This document shows positions 8,302 to 17,151 of a stretch of 46,478 bases of DNA, piece after piece. Both the position numbers and the translations under genes were made by a program. A model generated the notes under the pieces. That model was not told the DNA's origin, searched no databases, and was given only the letters and a program-made list of their open reading frames with translations. This stretch comes from Desulfosporosinus sp. (GTDB lineage: Bacteria; Bacillota; Desulfitobacteriia; Desulfitobacteriales; Desulfitobacteriaceae): the NCBI GenBank assembly GCA_020692355.1, contig JAIMKP010000023.1:1-46478 (forward strand), in the 5' to 3' direction. Positions within the stretch are counted from its first letter, which is position 1; each line of letters opens with the position of its first letter.

Positions 8302-9324
8302 TTACTCTGTTATCTTAACATCCTCGTCTAAGTTCGTCAAGGTTTCACTTACACTTTGGTCTAACCTTTGTTTTTCTTGAAAAATACCAATAGCCCTTAA
8401 TTTATCATAGCGTTTTTGCCGCAAAACCTCGGGGGCCTCCCCTCTTAAGCGAGAAAGATGTTTTTCCAGCACACGTGCCAGTTCCTCTCCCGCCCTGTGG
8501 GCATCCTTATGTGCCCCACCCAGGGGTTCTTTGACAATCTCATCGGCTACCCCTAAACGTAGGCAATCCTCTGCCGTAAACTTCAAGGCGGTCGCGGCTT
8601 CTTGCGCTTTGGACGGATCCTTCCACAAGATCGAGGCACAACTTTCCGGGGCGATGACGGAATAAAACGTATGCTCAAGCATCAAGACAACATTGCCCAC
8701 ACCCAAGGCTAAAGCACCGCCGCTACCGCCTTCGCCCATGACAGTCGAAATGATCGGCACATGATACCCAGCCATGGCCACAAGGCAACGGGCGATCGCT
8801 TCCCCTTGACCCCTCTCTTCCGCAGCCAGGTCACAGGCGGCACCCGGGGTATCAATGAAGGTGAGAATCGGGCGGTGGAATTTTTCCGCCTGCTCCATCA
8901 AGCGCAAGGCCTTGCGGTATCCTTCCGGGTGAGGCATGCCAAAATTCCGCTGCAAGTTCTCTTTAGTGTCTTTGCCTTTGACTTGGGCGATCACCGTGAC
9001 GGGTACTCCCTTAAAGAGGGCAACCCCGCCCACAATCGCCCGATCATCCGCAAAAAGCCGATCCCCACGCATTTCGATAAAATCCTCAAACAGCAGCTGG
9101 ACATAATCATAAAAATTAGGTCTTTCGGAATGGCGGGCAATCTGCACCTTTTGCCAAGGCTGTAGGCGACCATAAATGTTCTTCTTGAGAACCACCGCTT
9201 TATGTTCAAGTGTCGTTATCTCAACCGATAAATCGATTCCCTTCTCCGCAGAGAACTTCTGTAATTCAAGGATTTTCTGTTCTAATTCCAACAGCGGTTT
9301 CTCAAATTCTAACGGCTGAGCCAT
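8302..9324 (-). CDS. accA: Acetyl-CoA carboxylase carboxyltransferase subunit alpha
   Basis: The alpha subunit of the carboxyltransferase that moves CO2 from biotin-carboxyl carrier protein to acetyl-CoA, the first step of fatty acid synthesis. At 340 residues it begins [15 protein letters not shown]. The crotonase-fold core contains [23 protein letters not shown] and [12 protein letters not shown]. The ATG at 9324 overlaps the end of accD by 23 bases, indicating coupling of the two subunits. The open frame upstream (to 9402) lies inside accD and is not family-like. The stop is 6 bases before tRNA-Leu. Confidence 0.96.
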   Translation of the reverse strand: MAQPLEFEKPLLELEQKILELQKFSAEKGIDLSVEITTLEHKAVVLKKNIYGRLQPWQKVQIARHSERPNFYDYVQLLFEDFIEMRGDRLFADDRAIVGGVALFKGVPVTVIAQVKGKDTKENLQRNFGMPHPEGYRKALRLMEQAEKFHRPILTFIDTPGAACDLAAEERGQGEAIARCLVAMAGYHVPIISTVMGEGGSGGALALGVGNVVLMLEHTFYSVIAPESCASILWKDPSKAQEAATALKFTAEDCLRLGVADEIVKEPLGGAHKDAHRAGEELARVLEKHLSRLRGEAPEVLRQKRYDKLRAIGIFQEKQRLDQSVSETLTNLDEDVKITE

Positions 9325-10222
9325 AACCCGCCCCTTCCTGATGATACCTGAGCAAACGTCCCAGGAGAGAACGCATCTGGGAGCGTTCAACAACAAGGTC
9401 AATAAGGCCGTGCTCTTGGTTAAATTCCGCAGTCTGAGCCCCCGGTGGAAGCTCTTGCCGAATGGTCTGTTTAATCACCCGCGGGCCAGTAAACCCAATC
9501 AACGCTCCTGGCTCCGCAATGAGAATATCCCCCAAGGAAGCATAGCTGGCCGTCACCCCACCAAAGGTGGGATCCGTCAGTACGGAAATATAGAGCAGAC
9601 CCGCTTCAGCCAATCGGGTTAACGCCGCGCTCGTCTTCGCCATTTGATAAAGCGAAAGGATCCCTTCCTGCATCCGTGCCCCTCCCGATGTGGAGAAAAT
9701 AATGACGGGAAGGCGCAGGTCAATGGCCCGCTCGATCGCTCGGGTGAACTTTTCACCCACCACCGAACCCATACTTCCCATCATAAAAGCACCCTCATTG
9801 AAGCACAGGACAACTGGGACTCCCTCAATCACGCCTCGGCCTGTTAACGCACCCTCAGGCATCTGGGCCTTCTCCCGCGCTTCAGCTAGTTTTTCCGAAT
9901 ACCCGGGGAATTCCAACACATCCACGGTCTGCAGGTCATTATCCCATTCTGCGAACGTACCTTCATCCACGAGCAACTCAAGACGTTCCCGAGCAGAAAT
10001 TCGAAAATGATAGCTGCATTTTGTGCAAACCTTGGCATTCTTTTCGAGGTCTTTTGTAAACAGAACCTCCCCGCATTTTGGGCACTTCACCCAAAGCCCG
10101 TCCGGAAGTTCTTTCCGGATCATAACCGTTTCCGGAGCTGCTTCCGGTGCAAGCCGCCTCGGCGCAGGGACAGAACTTATCGTTACATACTTTGTCTTAC
10201 GAAATATATCTTTGAACATCAT
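9302..10222 (-). CDS. accD: Acetyl-CoA carboxylase carboxyltransferase subunit beta
   Basis: Partner of AccA in the carboxyltransferase. A four-Cys zinc ribbon (Cys47, Cys50, Cys66 and Cys69 in CPKC...CTKC) precedes the crotonase-like domain, with [24 protein letters not shown] and [18 protein letters not shown]. At 306 residues it is of normal length. Two adjacent ATGs at 10222 and 10219 follow GGGGAG, and the first overlaps the stop of the preceding small gene (TAATG). The order here is small gene, accD, accA, tRNA-Leu. Confidence 0.96.
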   Translation of the reverse strand: MMFKDIFRKTKYVTISSVPAPRRLAPEAAPETVMIRKELPDGLWVKCPKCGEVLFTKDLEKNAKVCTKCSYHFRISARERLELLVDEGTFAEWDNDLQTVDVLEFPGYSEKLAEAREKAQMPEGALTGRGVIEGVPVVLCFNEGAFMMGSMGSVVGEKFTRAIERAIDLRLPVIIFSTSGGARMQEGILSLYQMAKTSAALTRLAEAGLLYISVLTDPTFGGVTASYASLGDILIAEPGALIGFTGPRVIKQTIRQELPPGAQTAEFNQEHGLIDLVVERSQMRSLLGRLLRYHQEGAGYGSAVRI

Positions 10223-10422
10223 TAGCTCCCCATGGCGTTCGTGATGATCTCATGGGCCTCTTCCGCTTCCGACTCCGGCACGAGAATCTCAACCGAGGCA
10301 TGCTCACCGAAGTGAGAAGACCCTACTTGCCTCAGTTGTACCAGCATTCCCTCATCCGCAAGGACTTTCTTATACTTTTCGGCCACTGCCTTGTTTGGTG
10401 CAATATAGATCACAGTCCACAT
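10222..10422 (-). CDS. Small DUF2007-like protein upstream of accD
   Basis: A 66-residue protein starting [18 protein letters not shown]. The pattern (short beta-alpha-beta, Leu-Val-Gln-Leu-Arg in the middle, [17 protein letters not shown] near the end) resembles DUF2007 'putative signal-transducing' domains; function is unknown. The ATG at 10422 is fixed by a perfect AAGGAGGT at a spacing of 8. The frame runs open further upstream, but through a terminator. The stop overlaps the accD start, so it is in the acc operon. Some genomes label similar genes as decarboxylases without evidence. Confidence 0.75.
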   Translation of the reverse strand: MWTVIYIAPNKAVAEKYKKVLADEGMLVQLRQVGSSHFGEHASVEILVPESEAEEAHEIITNAMGS

Positions 10423-10439
10423 TCTACCAAACCTCCTTG

Positions 10440-10530
10440 GATAAAGAAAACTTGGCTGGTGCCAAGCCTTTGGCGACGGCGGCCGCCTAGTTGCCCTTAT
10501 GCACCCACAAATTACTTTCTGATATGCTGA
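10440..10530. repeat. Dispersed terminator-bearing repeat, copy A
   Basis: About 90 bases that align over most of their length with the opposite strand of 25310-25401. Shared segments include GCCTTTGGCGACGGC, CTTATGC and CTTTCTGA. The hairpin arms differ in a compensated way (CTTGGC/GCCAAG here, CTCGGC/GCCGAG in copy B). It lies between mtrB and the DUF2007-like gene, in the same orientation relative to upstream transcription as copy B. Confidence 0.7.
10441..10466 (-). terminator. Intrinsic terminator after mtrB (inside repeat copy A)
   Basis: On the minus strand CTTGGC, loop ACCA, GCCAAG, then TTTTCTTTAT. It ends right before the AAGGAGGT ribosome site of the small gene that opens the acc operon, so mtrB is separated from it, unless the upstream part of the repeat can form a competing structure. 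Confidence 0.7.
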
Positions 10531-10561
10531 AAAAAGAGAAACATACCCGCTCCGGATATGT

Positions 10562-10789
10562 TTAGCCCGCGCTGACTTCTCCATGTTTCGTATAAACAAC
10601 GGCTTGGCCTCGTATCTTCATAGCCGACGTATGTTCAGTAAATTGGGCAATCATAACCTCGCCTTTATCCAGTTTCTCGGAGTGATGAAACTTTGTGTCC
10701 CTCCCCCGGGTCAATCCTATGAGCGTGACTCCGTTTTCTAAAGCCTTGATCACAATATACTCACTTCCGGTTTCATTGGGCTCAGACAT
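10562..10789 (-). CDS. mtrB: Tryptophan RNA-binding attenuation protein (TRAP)
   Basis: A 75-residue subunit of the 11-mer ring that binds tryptophan and wraps trp leader RNA on GAG/UAG repeats to cause termination. It is very close to Bacillus Mtr[21 protein letters not shown] and [17 protein letters not shown], including the RNA-binding Lys of EKLDKGE and the Lys/Arg of KIRG, and the Thr-rich Trp pocket. The ATG at 10789 is chosen because GAGGTG lies 6 bases upstream; a GTG three codons earlier would place the ribosome site too close. No trp biosynthesis gene is in the window, so its targets are elsewhere. Confidence 0.95.
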   Translation of the reverse strand: MSEPNETGSEYIVIKALENGVTLIGLTRGRDTKFHHSEKLDKGEVMIAQFTEHTSAMKIRGQAVVYTKHGEVSAG

Positions 10790-10822
10790 TCTGAACACCT
10801 CATCCCCAAATTTATCGATTTC

Positions 10823-10851
10823 ATGATATCATAGCCTGGAATAATGTGCAA
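10823..10851 (-). promoter_or_regulatory. Possible sigma-A promoter for mtrB
   Basis: On the minus strand TTGCAC (10846-10851), a 17-base spacer and TATCAT (10823-10828). The -10 matches 5 of 6 and the -35 only 3 of 6. The expected start of RNA is about 25 bases upstream of the mtrB ATG. Confidence 0.35.
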
Positions 10852-10874
10852 GAAACCATGCGCATTAGCATCCT

Positions 10875-11363
10875 TTACCCTTTTTTACTAAATTTCTGCT
10901 TGAGCGCGTGTCCCACATGAGGCGGTACAAAATCCGTAACCTCGCCCTGCAAACTGGCGGCCCACTTGATAGCGCTCGAACTAATAAAGGAATAATCACT
11001 TTTGGTCATTAGAAATACGGTTTCAATATCAGGAGCAAGCTTTTTGTTCATCAAGGCTAGCTGAAACTCATACTCAAAATCAGACATCGCCCTCAAACCC
11101 CTGATAATCGCGACGGCCCCACAGTGATGGGCGAAGGCAACCGTTAATCCGTCGAAAGCCGACACCTTAACATTGGGCATTCCTTCTGTCGCCTCCAACA
11201 AAAGCTTGAGGCGTTCATCCAGGGAAAAAAGCGGGGACTTATTGCTGTCAGACGCCACAGCAATAATCACCTGGTCAAAGACACTCACGGCCCGTTGCAG
11301 AATGTCTAAATGACCGTTGGTCACAGGATCGAACGTTCCTGGATAAATTGCTGCACGCACCAA
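10875..11363 (-). CDS. coaD: Phosphopantetheine adenylyltransferase
   Basis: Transfers AMP from ATP to 4'-phosphopantetheine, the step before CoaE in CoA synthesis. The nucleotidyltransferase signature is YPGTFDPVTNGHLD; RGLRAMSDFEYE and YSFISSSAIKWAA are the other conserved blocks. At 162 residues it is of normal length. The start is TTG at 11363 or GTG at 11360; AAGGAGAT lies at a good distance for either. It is followed after about 85 bases by mtrB. Confidence 0.95.
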   Translation of the reverse strand: MVRAAIYPGTFDPVTNGHLDILQRAVSVFDQVIIAVASDSNKSPLFSLDERLKLLLEATEGMPNVKVSAFDGLTVAFAHHCGAVAIIRGLRAMSDFEYEFQLALMNKKLAPDIETVFLMTKSDYSFISSSAIKWAASLQGEVTDFVPPHVGHALKQKFSKKG

Positions 11364-11558
11364 ACTAATCTCCTTTTCTCTCTTAAATCTCCTCTCCTGA
11401 AACCCATTGCACTGAGCTGTACAATGCTGTAGCGGCTACGGTTGGTTCGCTCATAGGTATTGTTAGTCAACGCCTCTAATTTTAGTCTCATTCGCGCTTA
11501 GCGCACCATTATCCTGCTAGCGGGGAAATTTTTATCCATAAGGATGCTCAGGAAGCCT

Positions 11559-14500
11559 TTACTCCGCCGCTTTCCAGGCCACATTCTTCTCCCCGAGGAT
11601 CTGCGCCAATGCTCGGGAAAGCTCCGCACGGTTATCTACCCAATACTCCTGATTTCCCACTATGAGCTTACGCTGGTCCGCAAAGTAGAAATATACCGGG
11701 CAGGACCCCCTAAACTTTTGTAAAAGTGGGAGCACGGTCGCCATGAGTGGACTTCCTTCATTCTGGATCTGCAGATACAGTTTCTCCCCCACTCCCTGTA
11801 CAGCAATGGGGGCCACTGCTCCATCGGTCTTCACTCCAGAGGCTCCAATAGACTCCACTTTCGGACTTCTTCTCTGTGCGTTATTGGAAAAAGCCCGCTG
11901 TTCAGGCAAATAGTTTTCTAATAATGAAACCCGTTCGGCAAAAATCTTTTTGTCATCCTCCCGCACGCTATAGCGCCCTTCGACCACGACCACCGCATCA
12001 TTCTGCAGCGCGTAGATTTGGGGAAAGACCCGTGGAAAGACCAGAACTTCAATACTCCCCCCGAGATCTTCGAGTTGGAAGCTTCCCATCATTTCCCCTT
12101 TCTTCGTCACGTTTTGACGCAAACCCGTAACTAAACCAGCCAAAATAACCCTGTGTTCATCCTCCCGCTCTAAACACTCCAAGATATCCGAACTCCGCAC
12201 TTGCGCCAGTCTCTCTGCGACCTGTGACAAGGGGTGCCCACTTAAATAGAGGCCCAGATACTCTTTCTCCATAGCCAAAATCTCGCGCTGGGGAAGCTCC
12301 GGTTTTTGGGGAAGAGAAAAGCCTTCGTCCACATCTGTCCCGAAATCAAATAGGGAAATCTGCCCGGACTCCCGTTCTTTTTGACGGCGGTGCGCCAGTT
12401 CCAAGGCATCCTCAAATACAGCCAAGGCCTGGCTCCGATCACAGAGGGAATGGAACGCCCCTGCCCTGATTAAGCTTTCTAAAACCCGTTTATTGAGGAC
12501 TTTATTATCAACCCTCAGACAAAAATCATAGAAGGATTTGAAGGGTTCTTCTTCTCTTGCTTCTAAGATTTTCTCCACTACATTCAAGCCGACATTCCGA
12601 ATCGCACCGAGCCCAAAGCGGATTGCCTGCTGTTCGAGGGTAAAACCGATGCCACTTGACTGGACATCAGGCGGGAGAATTTCAATTCCGCTGCTGCGGG
12701 CTTCCTGGATGTAAAATGAAACCTTGTCCGCTGAACCCATGACTGATGTCAGGACAGCCGCCGTGAATTCCAGCGGATAATGGGCCTTTAGATAGGCCGT
12801 CTGATAGGAAATCACCGCATAAGCCGTAGCATGCCCTTTGTTAAACCCATACTCGGCGAACTTAGCCATCAGGTCGAAAATTTCTCCGGCTTCCCTTTCG
12901 CTGAGCCCCCTCCGGAGCGCCCCTTCAATCAGTAATTCCCCATCTTTGCCCTTAAGGCCCTGGATGAAGTGGTGCCGCTCTTCCTCCATGATCTCCTTTT
13001 TCTTTTTCCCCATCGCCCGCCGTAAGAGATCCGCGCGTCCCAGAGAATAGCCCCCTAAATCCCGGGCAATCTGCATCACTTGTTCCTGGTAGACGATGAT
13101 CCCATAGGTCGAACGCAAAATCGGTTCCAGTTTCGGGTGGAGATAGGTGGTTGTCCCCCCGTGCTTGCGCCGGATAAACTCAGGGATCTGCTCCATTGGA
13201 CCCGGCCGATAGAGAGCCAACACGGCGATGATGTCCTCAAAACAGGAAGGCTTCAGATCCTTGAGGATCCCCCGCATACCCCCGCTTTCCAACTGAAAGA
13301 GCCCCGTACTGTTCCCCGAGGCAAGTAAGGCATAGGTTTGCATGTCATCCAAGGGCAAAGTGCGCAAATCCAAATCGATTCCACACGTATCTTTCACTCG
13401 CCGCACCGTCTCTTGCAGGATGGTGAGGTTGCGCAGACCGAGGAAGTCCATTTTCAAAAGCCCAATTTCCTCTACTGTCTTCATCGGAAACTGGGTCATT
13501 AATAAGCCGTCAGGCACTCTTTGCAGCGGTAAATAGTGGGTCAAGGGCTCTTTCGCGATCACGACGCCGGCCGCATGGGTAGATGCATGCCGCGGCATCC
13601 CTTCCAAAGCACGGGCTAAATCGTACAAACGCTTGACTTCGCCATCTTCTTCGATCATCCGGGCTAAATCCGGGGACAGTACAGGAGCCTTCTCTAGCGT
13701 CATCCCCAATTCATTGGGAATCGCCTTGGCTACTTTATCCACTTTTCCCAAGGGGAGCCCCAAAACCCGTCCGACATCACGAATCGCGGCCTTCGCACCC
13801 ATCGTTCCAAAGGTAATGATCTGACAGACCTTATCCGCCCCGTACTTTTCCGTGACATAGCGGATGACGCGCTCACGCCCTTCTGGGTCAAAGTCAATAT
13901 CAATATCCGGCATGCTCACCCGTTCTGGGTTCAAAAAGCGTTCGAAGAGCAGATCATGCTGGAGCGGCTCCACCGAGGTGATTCCCAGTAAGTAAGCCAC
14001 CATGCTGGCGGCCGCCGAGCCCCGCCCAGGCCCCACGACAACCCCATGTTCCCGCGCATATTGGCAAAAATCGGCAACAATGAGAAAGTAACCAGAAAAC
14101 CCCGTCTGGGCAATCACCTTCAACTCATACTCCAGGCGTTCCCGTTGCACAACCGTCATCTGCGGATAATAGGCAGGAAAGGCCTCTTGGCACTGTTCGA
14201 CCAAATAGGAATTAAGGGTATACCCCTCGGGAACTTCGAAAACAGGGAGAAAGTTCTCCCCAAAGTGGAACTCCACCTGGCAGCGTTCGGCAATCTTCAA
14301 ACTATTATCCAGAAGTTCAGGGTGCTCCCCAAAAAGCAAAGCCATCTCCGTTTGGGATTTTAGGAAGAATTCCTGACTGGAAAAGCTCAAGCGGGAGACA
14401 TCTGCCAAGGTTTTCCCCGTTTGAATGCAAAGCAGGGCATCCTGAACAAATGCATCCTCGCGGTTGACATAGTGTACATCATTCGTAGCCACCAGCGGAA

Positions 14501-15119
14501 TGCCCGTCGCCTCGTGTACCTGCCACATCCCGGCATTGACTTTGCGCTGATCGCTTAAACCGTGATCCTGCATTTCAAGATAAAAATTCCCTTTGCCGAA
14601 AATATCCTCATAGTCCCTGGCCGCCTGACAAGCCGTTTCCAGTTGCTCATGCGCAATCAGTTCAGAAACTTCCCCGGCCAAACAAGCACTCAACGCGATG
14701 AGCCCATGCGCATGCTGGCGCAAGAGATCCTTGTCCACTCGCGGCTTATAATAAAACCCCTCGATATAGGCCTGGGAAACGAGATAGATTAAATTCTTAT
14801 ACCCTTCCTCATTTTCTGCCAGAAGAACCAGATGGTAGTTGCTGTCATCCCGCCCTGGTTCCCGATTCGATCGCTTTCTCGGAGCCACATAAACTTCGCA
14901 GCCGATGATGGGTTTGATCCCAGCTTTCTGACACGCTTTATAAAAGTCAATCACGCCATACATCACACCGTGATCCGTGATCGCCAACGCTGGCATGCCA
15001 AGTTCCTTGGCCCGCGCCACCACTTTCTCAATCCGAGCGGCTCCGTCCAACAGGCTATATTCTGTATGTACATGGAGGTGAACGAAAGGAATTTCGTTCT
15101 TCCCAAATTCTTCTGTCAA
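11559..15119 (-). CDS. dnaE: DNA polymerase III subunit alpha (DnaE type)
   Basis: An 1186-residue family C replicative polymerase. The PHP domain is at the N-terminus (FVHLHVHTEYSLLDG), with its metal-binding His residues in place. The palm contains MPDIDIDFDPEGRERVI; a helix-hairpin-helix region and a C-terminal OB-fold (about residues 985-1070, VILAGLVTGLRQ) follow. Firmicutes usually carry both PolC and DnaE; this is the DnaE-type enzyme and lacks the PolC exonuclease insertion. The start is TTG at 15119 with AAGGATG upstream. The promoter region (15120-15286) contains a 7-bp tandem repeat. Confidence 0.97.
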   Translation of the reverse strand: MTEEFGKNEIPFVHLHVHTEYSLLDGAARIEKVVARAKELGMPALAITDHGVMYGVIDFYKACQKAGIKPIIGCEVYVAPRKRSNREPGRDDSNYHLVLLAENEEGYKNLIYLVSQAYIEGFYYKPRVDKDLLRQHAHGLIALSACLAGEVSELIAHEQLETACQAARDYEDIFGKGNFYLEMQDHGLSDQRKVNAGMWQVHEATGIPLVATNDVHYVNREDAFVQDALLCIQTGKTLADVSRLSFSSQEFFLKSQTEMALLFGEHPELLDNSLKIAERCQVEFHFGENFLPVFEVPEGYTLNSYLVEQCQEAFPAYYPQMTVVQRERLEYELKVIAQTGFSGYFLIVADFCQYAREHGVVVGPGRGSAAASMVAYLLGITSVEPLQHDLLFERFLNPERVSMPDIDIDFDPEGRERVIRYVTEKYGADKVCQIITFGTMGAKAAIRDVGRVLGLPLGKVDKVAKAIPNELGMTLEKAPVLSPDLARMIEEDGEVKRLYDLARALEGMPRHASTHAAGVVIAKEPLTHYLPLQRVPDGLLMTQFPMKTVEEIGLLKMDFLGLRNLTILQETVRRVKDTCGIDLDLRTLPLDDMQTYALLASGNSTGLFQLESGGMRGILKDLKPSCFEDIIAVLALYRPGPMEQIPEFIRRKHGGTTTYLHPKLEPILRSTYGIIVYQEQVMQIARDLGGYSLGRADLLRRAMGKKKKEIMEEERHHFIQGLKGKDGELLIEGALRRGLSEREAGEIFDLMAKFAEYGFNKGHATAYAVISYQTAYLKAHYPLEFTAAVLTSVMGSADKVSFYIQEARSSGIEILPPDVQSSGIGFTLEQQAIRFGLGAIRNVGLNVVEKILEAREEEPFKSFYDFCLRVDNKVLNKRVLESLIRAGAFHSLCDRSQALAVFEDALELAHRRQKERESGQISLFDFGTDVDEGFSLPQKPELPQREILAMEKEYLGLYLSGHPLSQVAERLAQVRSSDILECLEREDEHRVILAGLVTGLRQNVTKKGEMMGSFQLEDLGGSIEVLVFPRVFPQIYALQNDAVVVVEGRYSVREDDKKIFAERVSLLENYLPEQRAFSNNAQRRSPKVESIGASGVKTDGAVAPIAVQGVGEKLYLQIQNEGSPLMATVLPLLQKFRGSCPVYFYFADQRKLIVGNQEYWVDNRAELSRALAQILGEKNVAWKAAE

Positions 15120-15168
15120 GACACCACATCCTTAAATCTAAATGTTGCGGTTCAGGTATTCGGAATTA

Positions 15169-15216
<48 letters not shown>

Positions 15217-15286
15217 GTATTATCCTCTCTTTCCCTACCTTGAGACAAGACCTTTTCGCTGTTTTCCACCGATTTTGCTGTAACGC

Positions 15287-15309
15287 GAAAAAAACCTGGC
15301 TAAGCCAGG
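15287..15309 (-). terminator. Intrinsic terminator after the ytoI-like gene
   Basis: On the minus strand CCTGGC, loop TTA, GCCAGG, followed by an unbroken run of seven T. It is 37 bases after the stop codon of the regulator. Confidence 0.88.
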
Positions 15310-15345
15310 GGGAGTTCGTTTTAGATCATTTCTAGATAGTCTCAT

Positions 15346-16665
15346 CTACGCAAGCTTCTTGTCCCCGATCCGGGCGGTCATCAGGCCTTTGGCCAGAAGT
15401 TCACCTTCTTTGCTTGCGACCTCGATCTCAATGTTACAGTGCTTCTTGGCTACGAGCAGGAGTTGAGCGGACACTCTAATTTCCCTACCCACTTCAATCT
15501 GCTGTAGTTGATAAAGCGTGAAGTTCTCCGTAATCGCATCCAGACGGTATTGTTTGCGCAAAGCAATATAGCCGACCATGTTCATCACCGTGACCAAAAC
15601 ACCACAGCTCATCGAGCCGAATTCATTGATCATGAAGCGGGTGATTTCCCCTTCAATGGTCAACTTCTCCGAATTCTCAACATAGCGAAAACCGCTGAGA
15701 ATAAGGTTATCCACCGTTTCACCAAACTGGGGCTGCTTCTGTACTTGTTGATAAGCCTCGATCACGTCCTGCAGGCTGATGATCCCAATAAGCTTGCTCT
15801 GCTCGGTGACGACCGCATTCTCCCATCCTTCCCAGACCATGATCCGGGAAATGTGGGTCACAGAATCATCCCTACCCACCACAAAAGGTTGGGAATTCAT
15901 CACTCCCGTTACAGGCGTCGAGCTTTCTGCTCCGGCCACTTCGACGGCGGTAATCAGACCCATTACATTCATATCCTGATCCACAACCGGGAAGCGGCTG
16001 TGACCACTCGACTGTGAAAGTTCATGCCAATCCCCGACCGTTGCTTTATCGGTTAGATACTGGACATCTCGAACCATCACATCTTCAACTAAAATCAATT
16101 CCTTTTCAATCAACCGATCATACAAAGCTCGATTGATCATTGTAGTGACAGCAAAGGTGTCGTACGGGGATTGGATGATTACTAACCCCTTTTCACGCGC
16201 GTAACGAACCACATCATCTTCGACTTCCAACCCTCCGGTGATAAGCAACGGTGCACCGTGCTCCAAAGCCAGCAACTGAGCATCATGGCGGTTGCCGACA
16301 ATACACAAGGCATTTTCCTCCAGATATCGCTTCATCGGCTCCAGTTCCATGGCAGCGACGATAAACTTACTTGGCGATTGATCCAATTGTTCTAAGCCAC
16401 AGGTCACGATCCCTTCCACTATCTGCGCGACTTCCTTCAGCGTGAGATCCTCGATCAGACGTTCCTTAACCCCTTCAATCCGGATCGTACCGACCTTCGG
16501 GATAGAACGCACAAAGCCCTTGGCTTCCGCTTCTTTGATCGCTCTGTAAGCCGTCCCTTCGCTCACATCCAACTCTTTAGCGATAAAACGCACAGACACT
16601 TTGCTTCCGATAGCAAGGTTCTCGATAAAACTCAGAATTTGTTGATGTTTCGTTATCTGACTCAA
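15346..16665 (-). CDS. ytoI: YtoI-like regulator: HTH, DRTGG, paired CBS, hotdog
   Basis: A 439-residue cytoplasmic protein. Residues 1-65 form a winged helix (VSVRFIAKELDVSEGTAYRA); about 85-190 a DRTGG domain; about 195-310 two CBS motifs (RFPVVDQDMNVMGLITAVEV and a second ending IGIISLQDVIEAY) that usually bind adenine nucleotides; and about 325-435 a thioesterase-like hotdog domain. The order matches Bacillus YtoI, whose function is unknown; nucleotide-responsive transcription control is inferred. The start is TTG at 16665, fixed by GGGGAGAG seven bases upstream. Confidence 0.88.
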   Translation of the reverse strand: MSQITKHQQILSFIENLAIGSKVSVRFIAKELDVSEGTAYRAIKEAEAKGFVRSIPKVGTIRIEGVKERLIEDLTLKEVAQIVEGIVTCGLEQLDQSPSKFIVAAMELEPMKRYLEENALCIVGNRHDAQLLALEHGAPLLITGGLEVEDDVVRYAREKGLVIIQSPYDTFAVTTMINRALYDRLIEKELILVEDVMVRDVQYLTDKATVGDWHELSQSSGHSRFPVVDQDMNVMGLITAVEVAGAESSTPVTGVMNSQPFVVGRDDSVTHISRIMVWEGWENAVVTEQSKLIGIISLQDVIEAYQQVQKQPQFGETVDNLILSGFRYVENSEKLTIEGEITRFMINEFGSMSCGVLVTVMNMVGYIALRKQYRLDAITENFTLYQLQQIEVGREIRVSAQLLLVAKKHCNIEIEVASKEGELLAKGLMTARIGDKKLA

Positions 16666-16697
16666 AGAAAACTCTCCCCACTCGAATTAATACTTGT

Positions 16698-16706
16698 ATT
16701 ATAACA
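16698..16706 (-). promoter_or_regulatory. Extended -10 promoter for the ytoI-like gene
   Basis: TGTTATAAT on the minus strand: a perfect TATAAT (16698-16703) with the TG of an extended -10 element. No good -35 is seen. The predicted RNA start is about 25 bases upstream of the TTG start. Confidence 0.55.
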
Positions 16707-16728
16707 CATTCCCCACCGGAGGGCATTA

Positions 16729-16923
16729 TTATAGTTTCCTTTCTTTGCGCCTTCGCTGCGTCATGATCCCTCCGATGCGGCCCGCATCTCTCGCACTCAA
16801 AGAATGCCAGCCCTGCTCTTTCGCTTGCTCCAAAAGCCCAAGTTCGGCTGCAATTTCCATCTTCATAGGCTCAAGAGGATCCACTTTCTTGACGCGCGAT
16901 TTGGCTGGTTTCGCTTGCTTCAT
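16729..16923 (-). CDS. Alpha/beta-type small acid-soluble spore protein
   Basis: A 64-residue DNA-coating spore protein. The conserved core MKMEIAAELGLLEQAKEQGW is followed by LSARDAGRIGGIMTQR, which matches the two SASP signatures (the region around the GPR protease site and the C-terminal GRxGG.M helix). These proteins saturate spore DNA and protect it from UV and heat, and are expressed in the forespore. The ATG at 16923 has GGAGGTGG upstream and overlaps the stop of the preceding 47-residue gene as ATGA. Confidence 0.88.
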   Translation of the reverse strand: MKQAKPAKSRVKKVDPLEPMKMEIAAELGLLEQAKEQGWHSLSARDAGRIGGIMTQRRRKERKL

Positions 16924-17063
16924 TGCACTCCACCTCCGAGGTATCCGTAACTGTTGGCTTCATAATGCGGACATACCGCTCCCCGCTCCCCATGCCGATG
17001 TTCTAAGCGGCAACGGCCATCGACTGCGTACATACAACTAAATCGACATAGTCTTTCTGTCAT
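16920..17063 (-). CDS. 47-residue Cys-rich protein coupled to the spore protein
   Basis: A short gene with a strong ribosome site (GAGGAGATG, 6-7 bases before the ATG at 17063) whose TGA overlaps the start of the SASP gene (ATGA). The product contains Cys6, Cys10, Cys18 and Cys31 within LCRFSCMYAVDGRCRLE and AVCPHYE, a spacing that suggests a small zinc or iron-sulfur knuckle, loosely like DUF1540 spore-associated peptides. The coupling predicts forespore expression. I do not recognise a named family. Confidence 0.7.
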   Translation of the reverse strand: MTERLCRFSCMYAVDGRCRLEHRHGERGAVCPHYEANSYGYLGGGVQ

Positions 17064-17100
17064 ATCTTCATCTCCTCAGTTTAAGTTTTACCGAATTGGC

Positions 17101-17132
17101 AAAAAAATATCCCGCCGGGACTTCCCGGCGGG
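17101..17132 (-). terminator. Intrinsic terminator after the UPF0173 hydrolase
   Basis: CCCGCCGGG (17111-17119), a 4-base loop and CCCGGCGGG (17124-17132), followed on the minus strand by ATATTTTTTT. A textbook terminator 20 bases after the stop codon. Confidence 0.93.
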
Positions 17133-17151
17133 CAAGGATCCTTTAGCTTTT

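Noticed and set aside
10440-10530. Repeat copy A as a known riboswitch class
   Set aside because: I compared it by memory with c-di-GMP, cobalamin, TPP, SAM, ZTP, fluoride and guanidine motifs and found no matching conserved core. Its clear function is the terminator hairpin.
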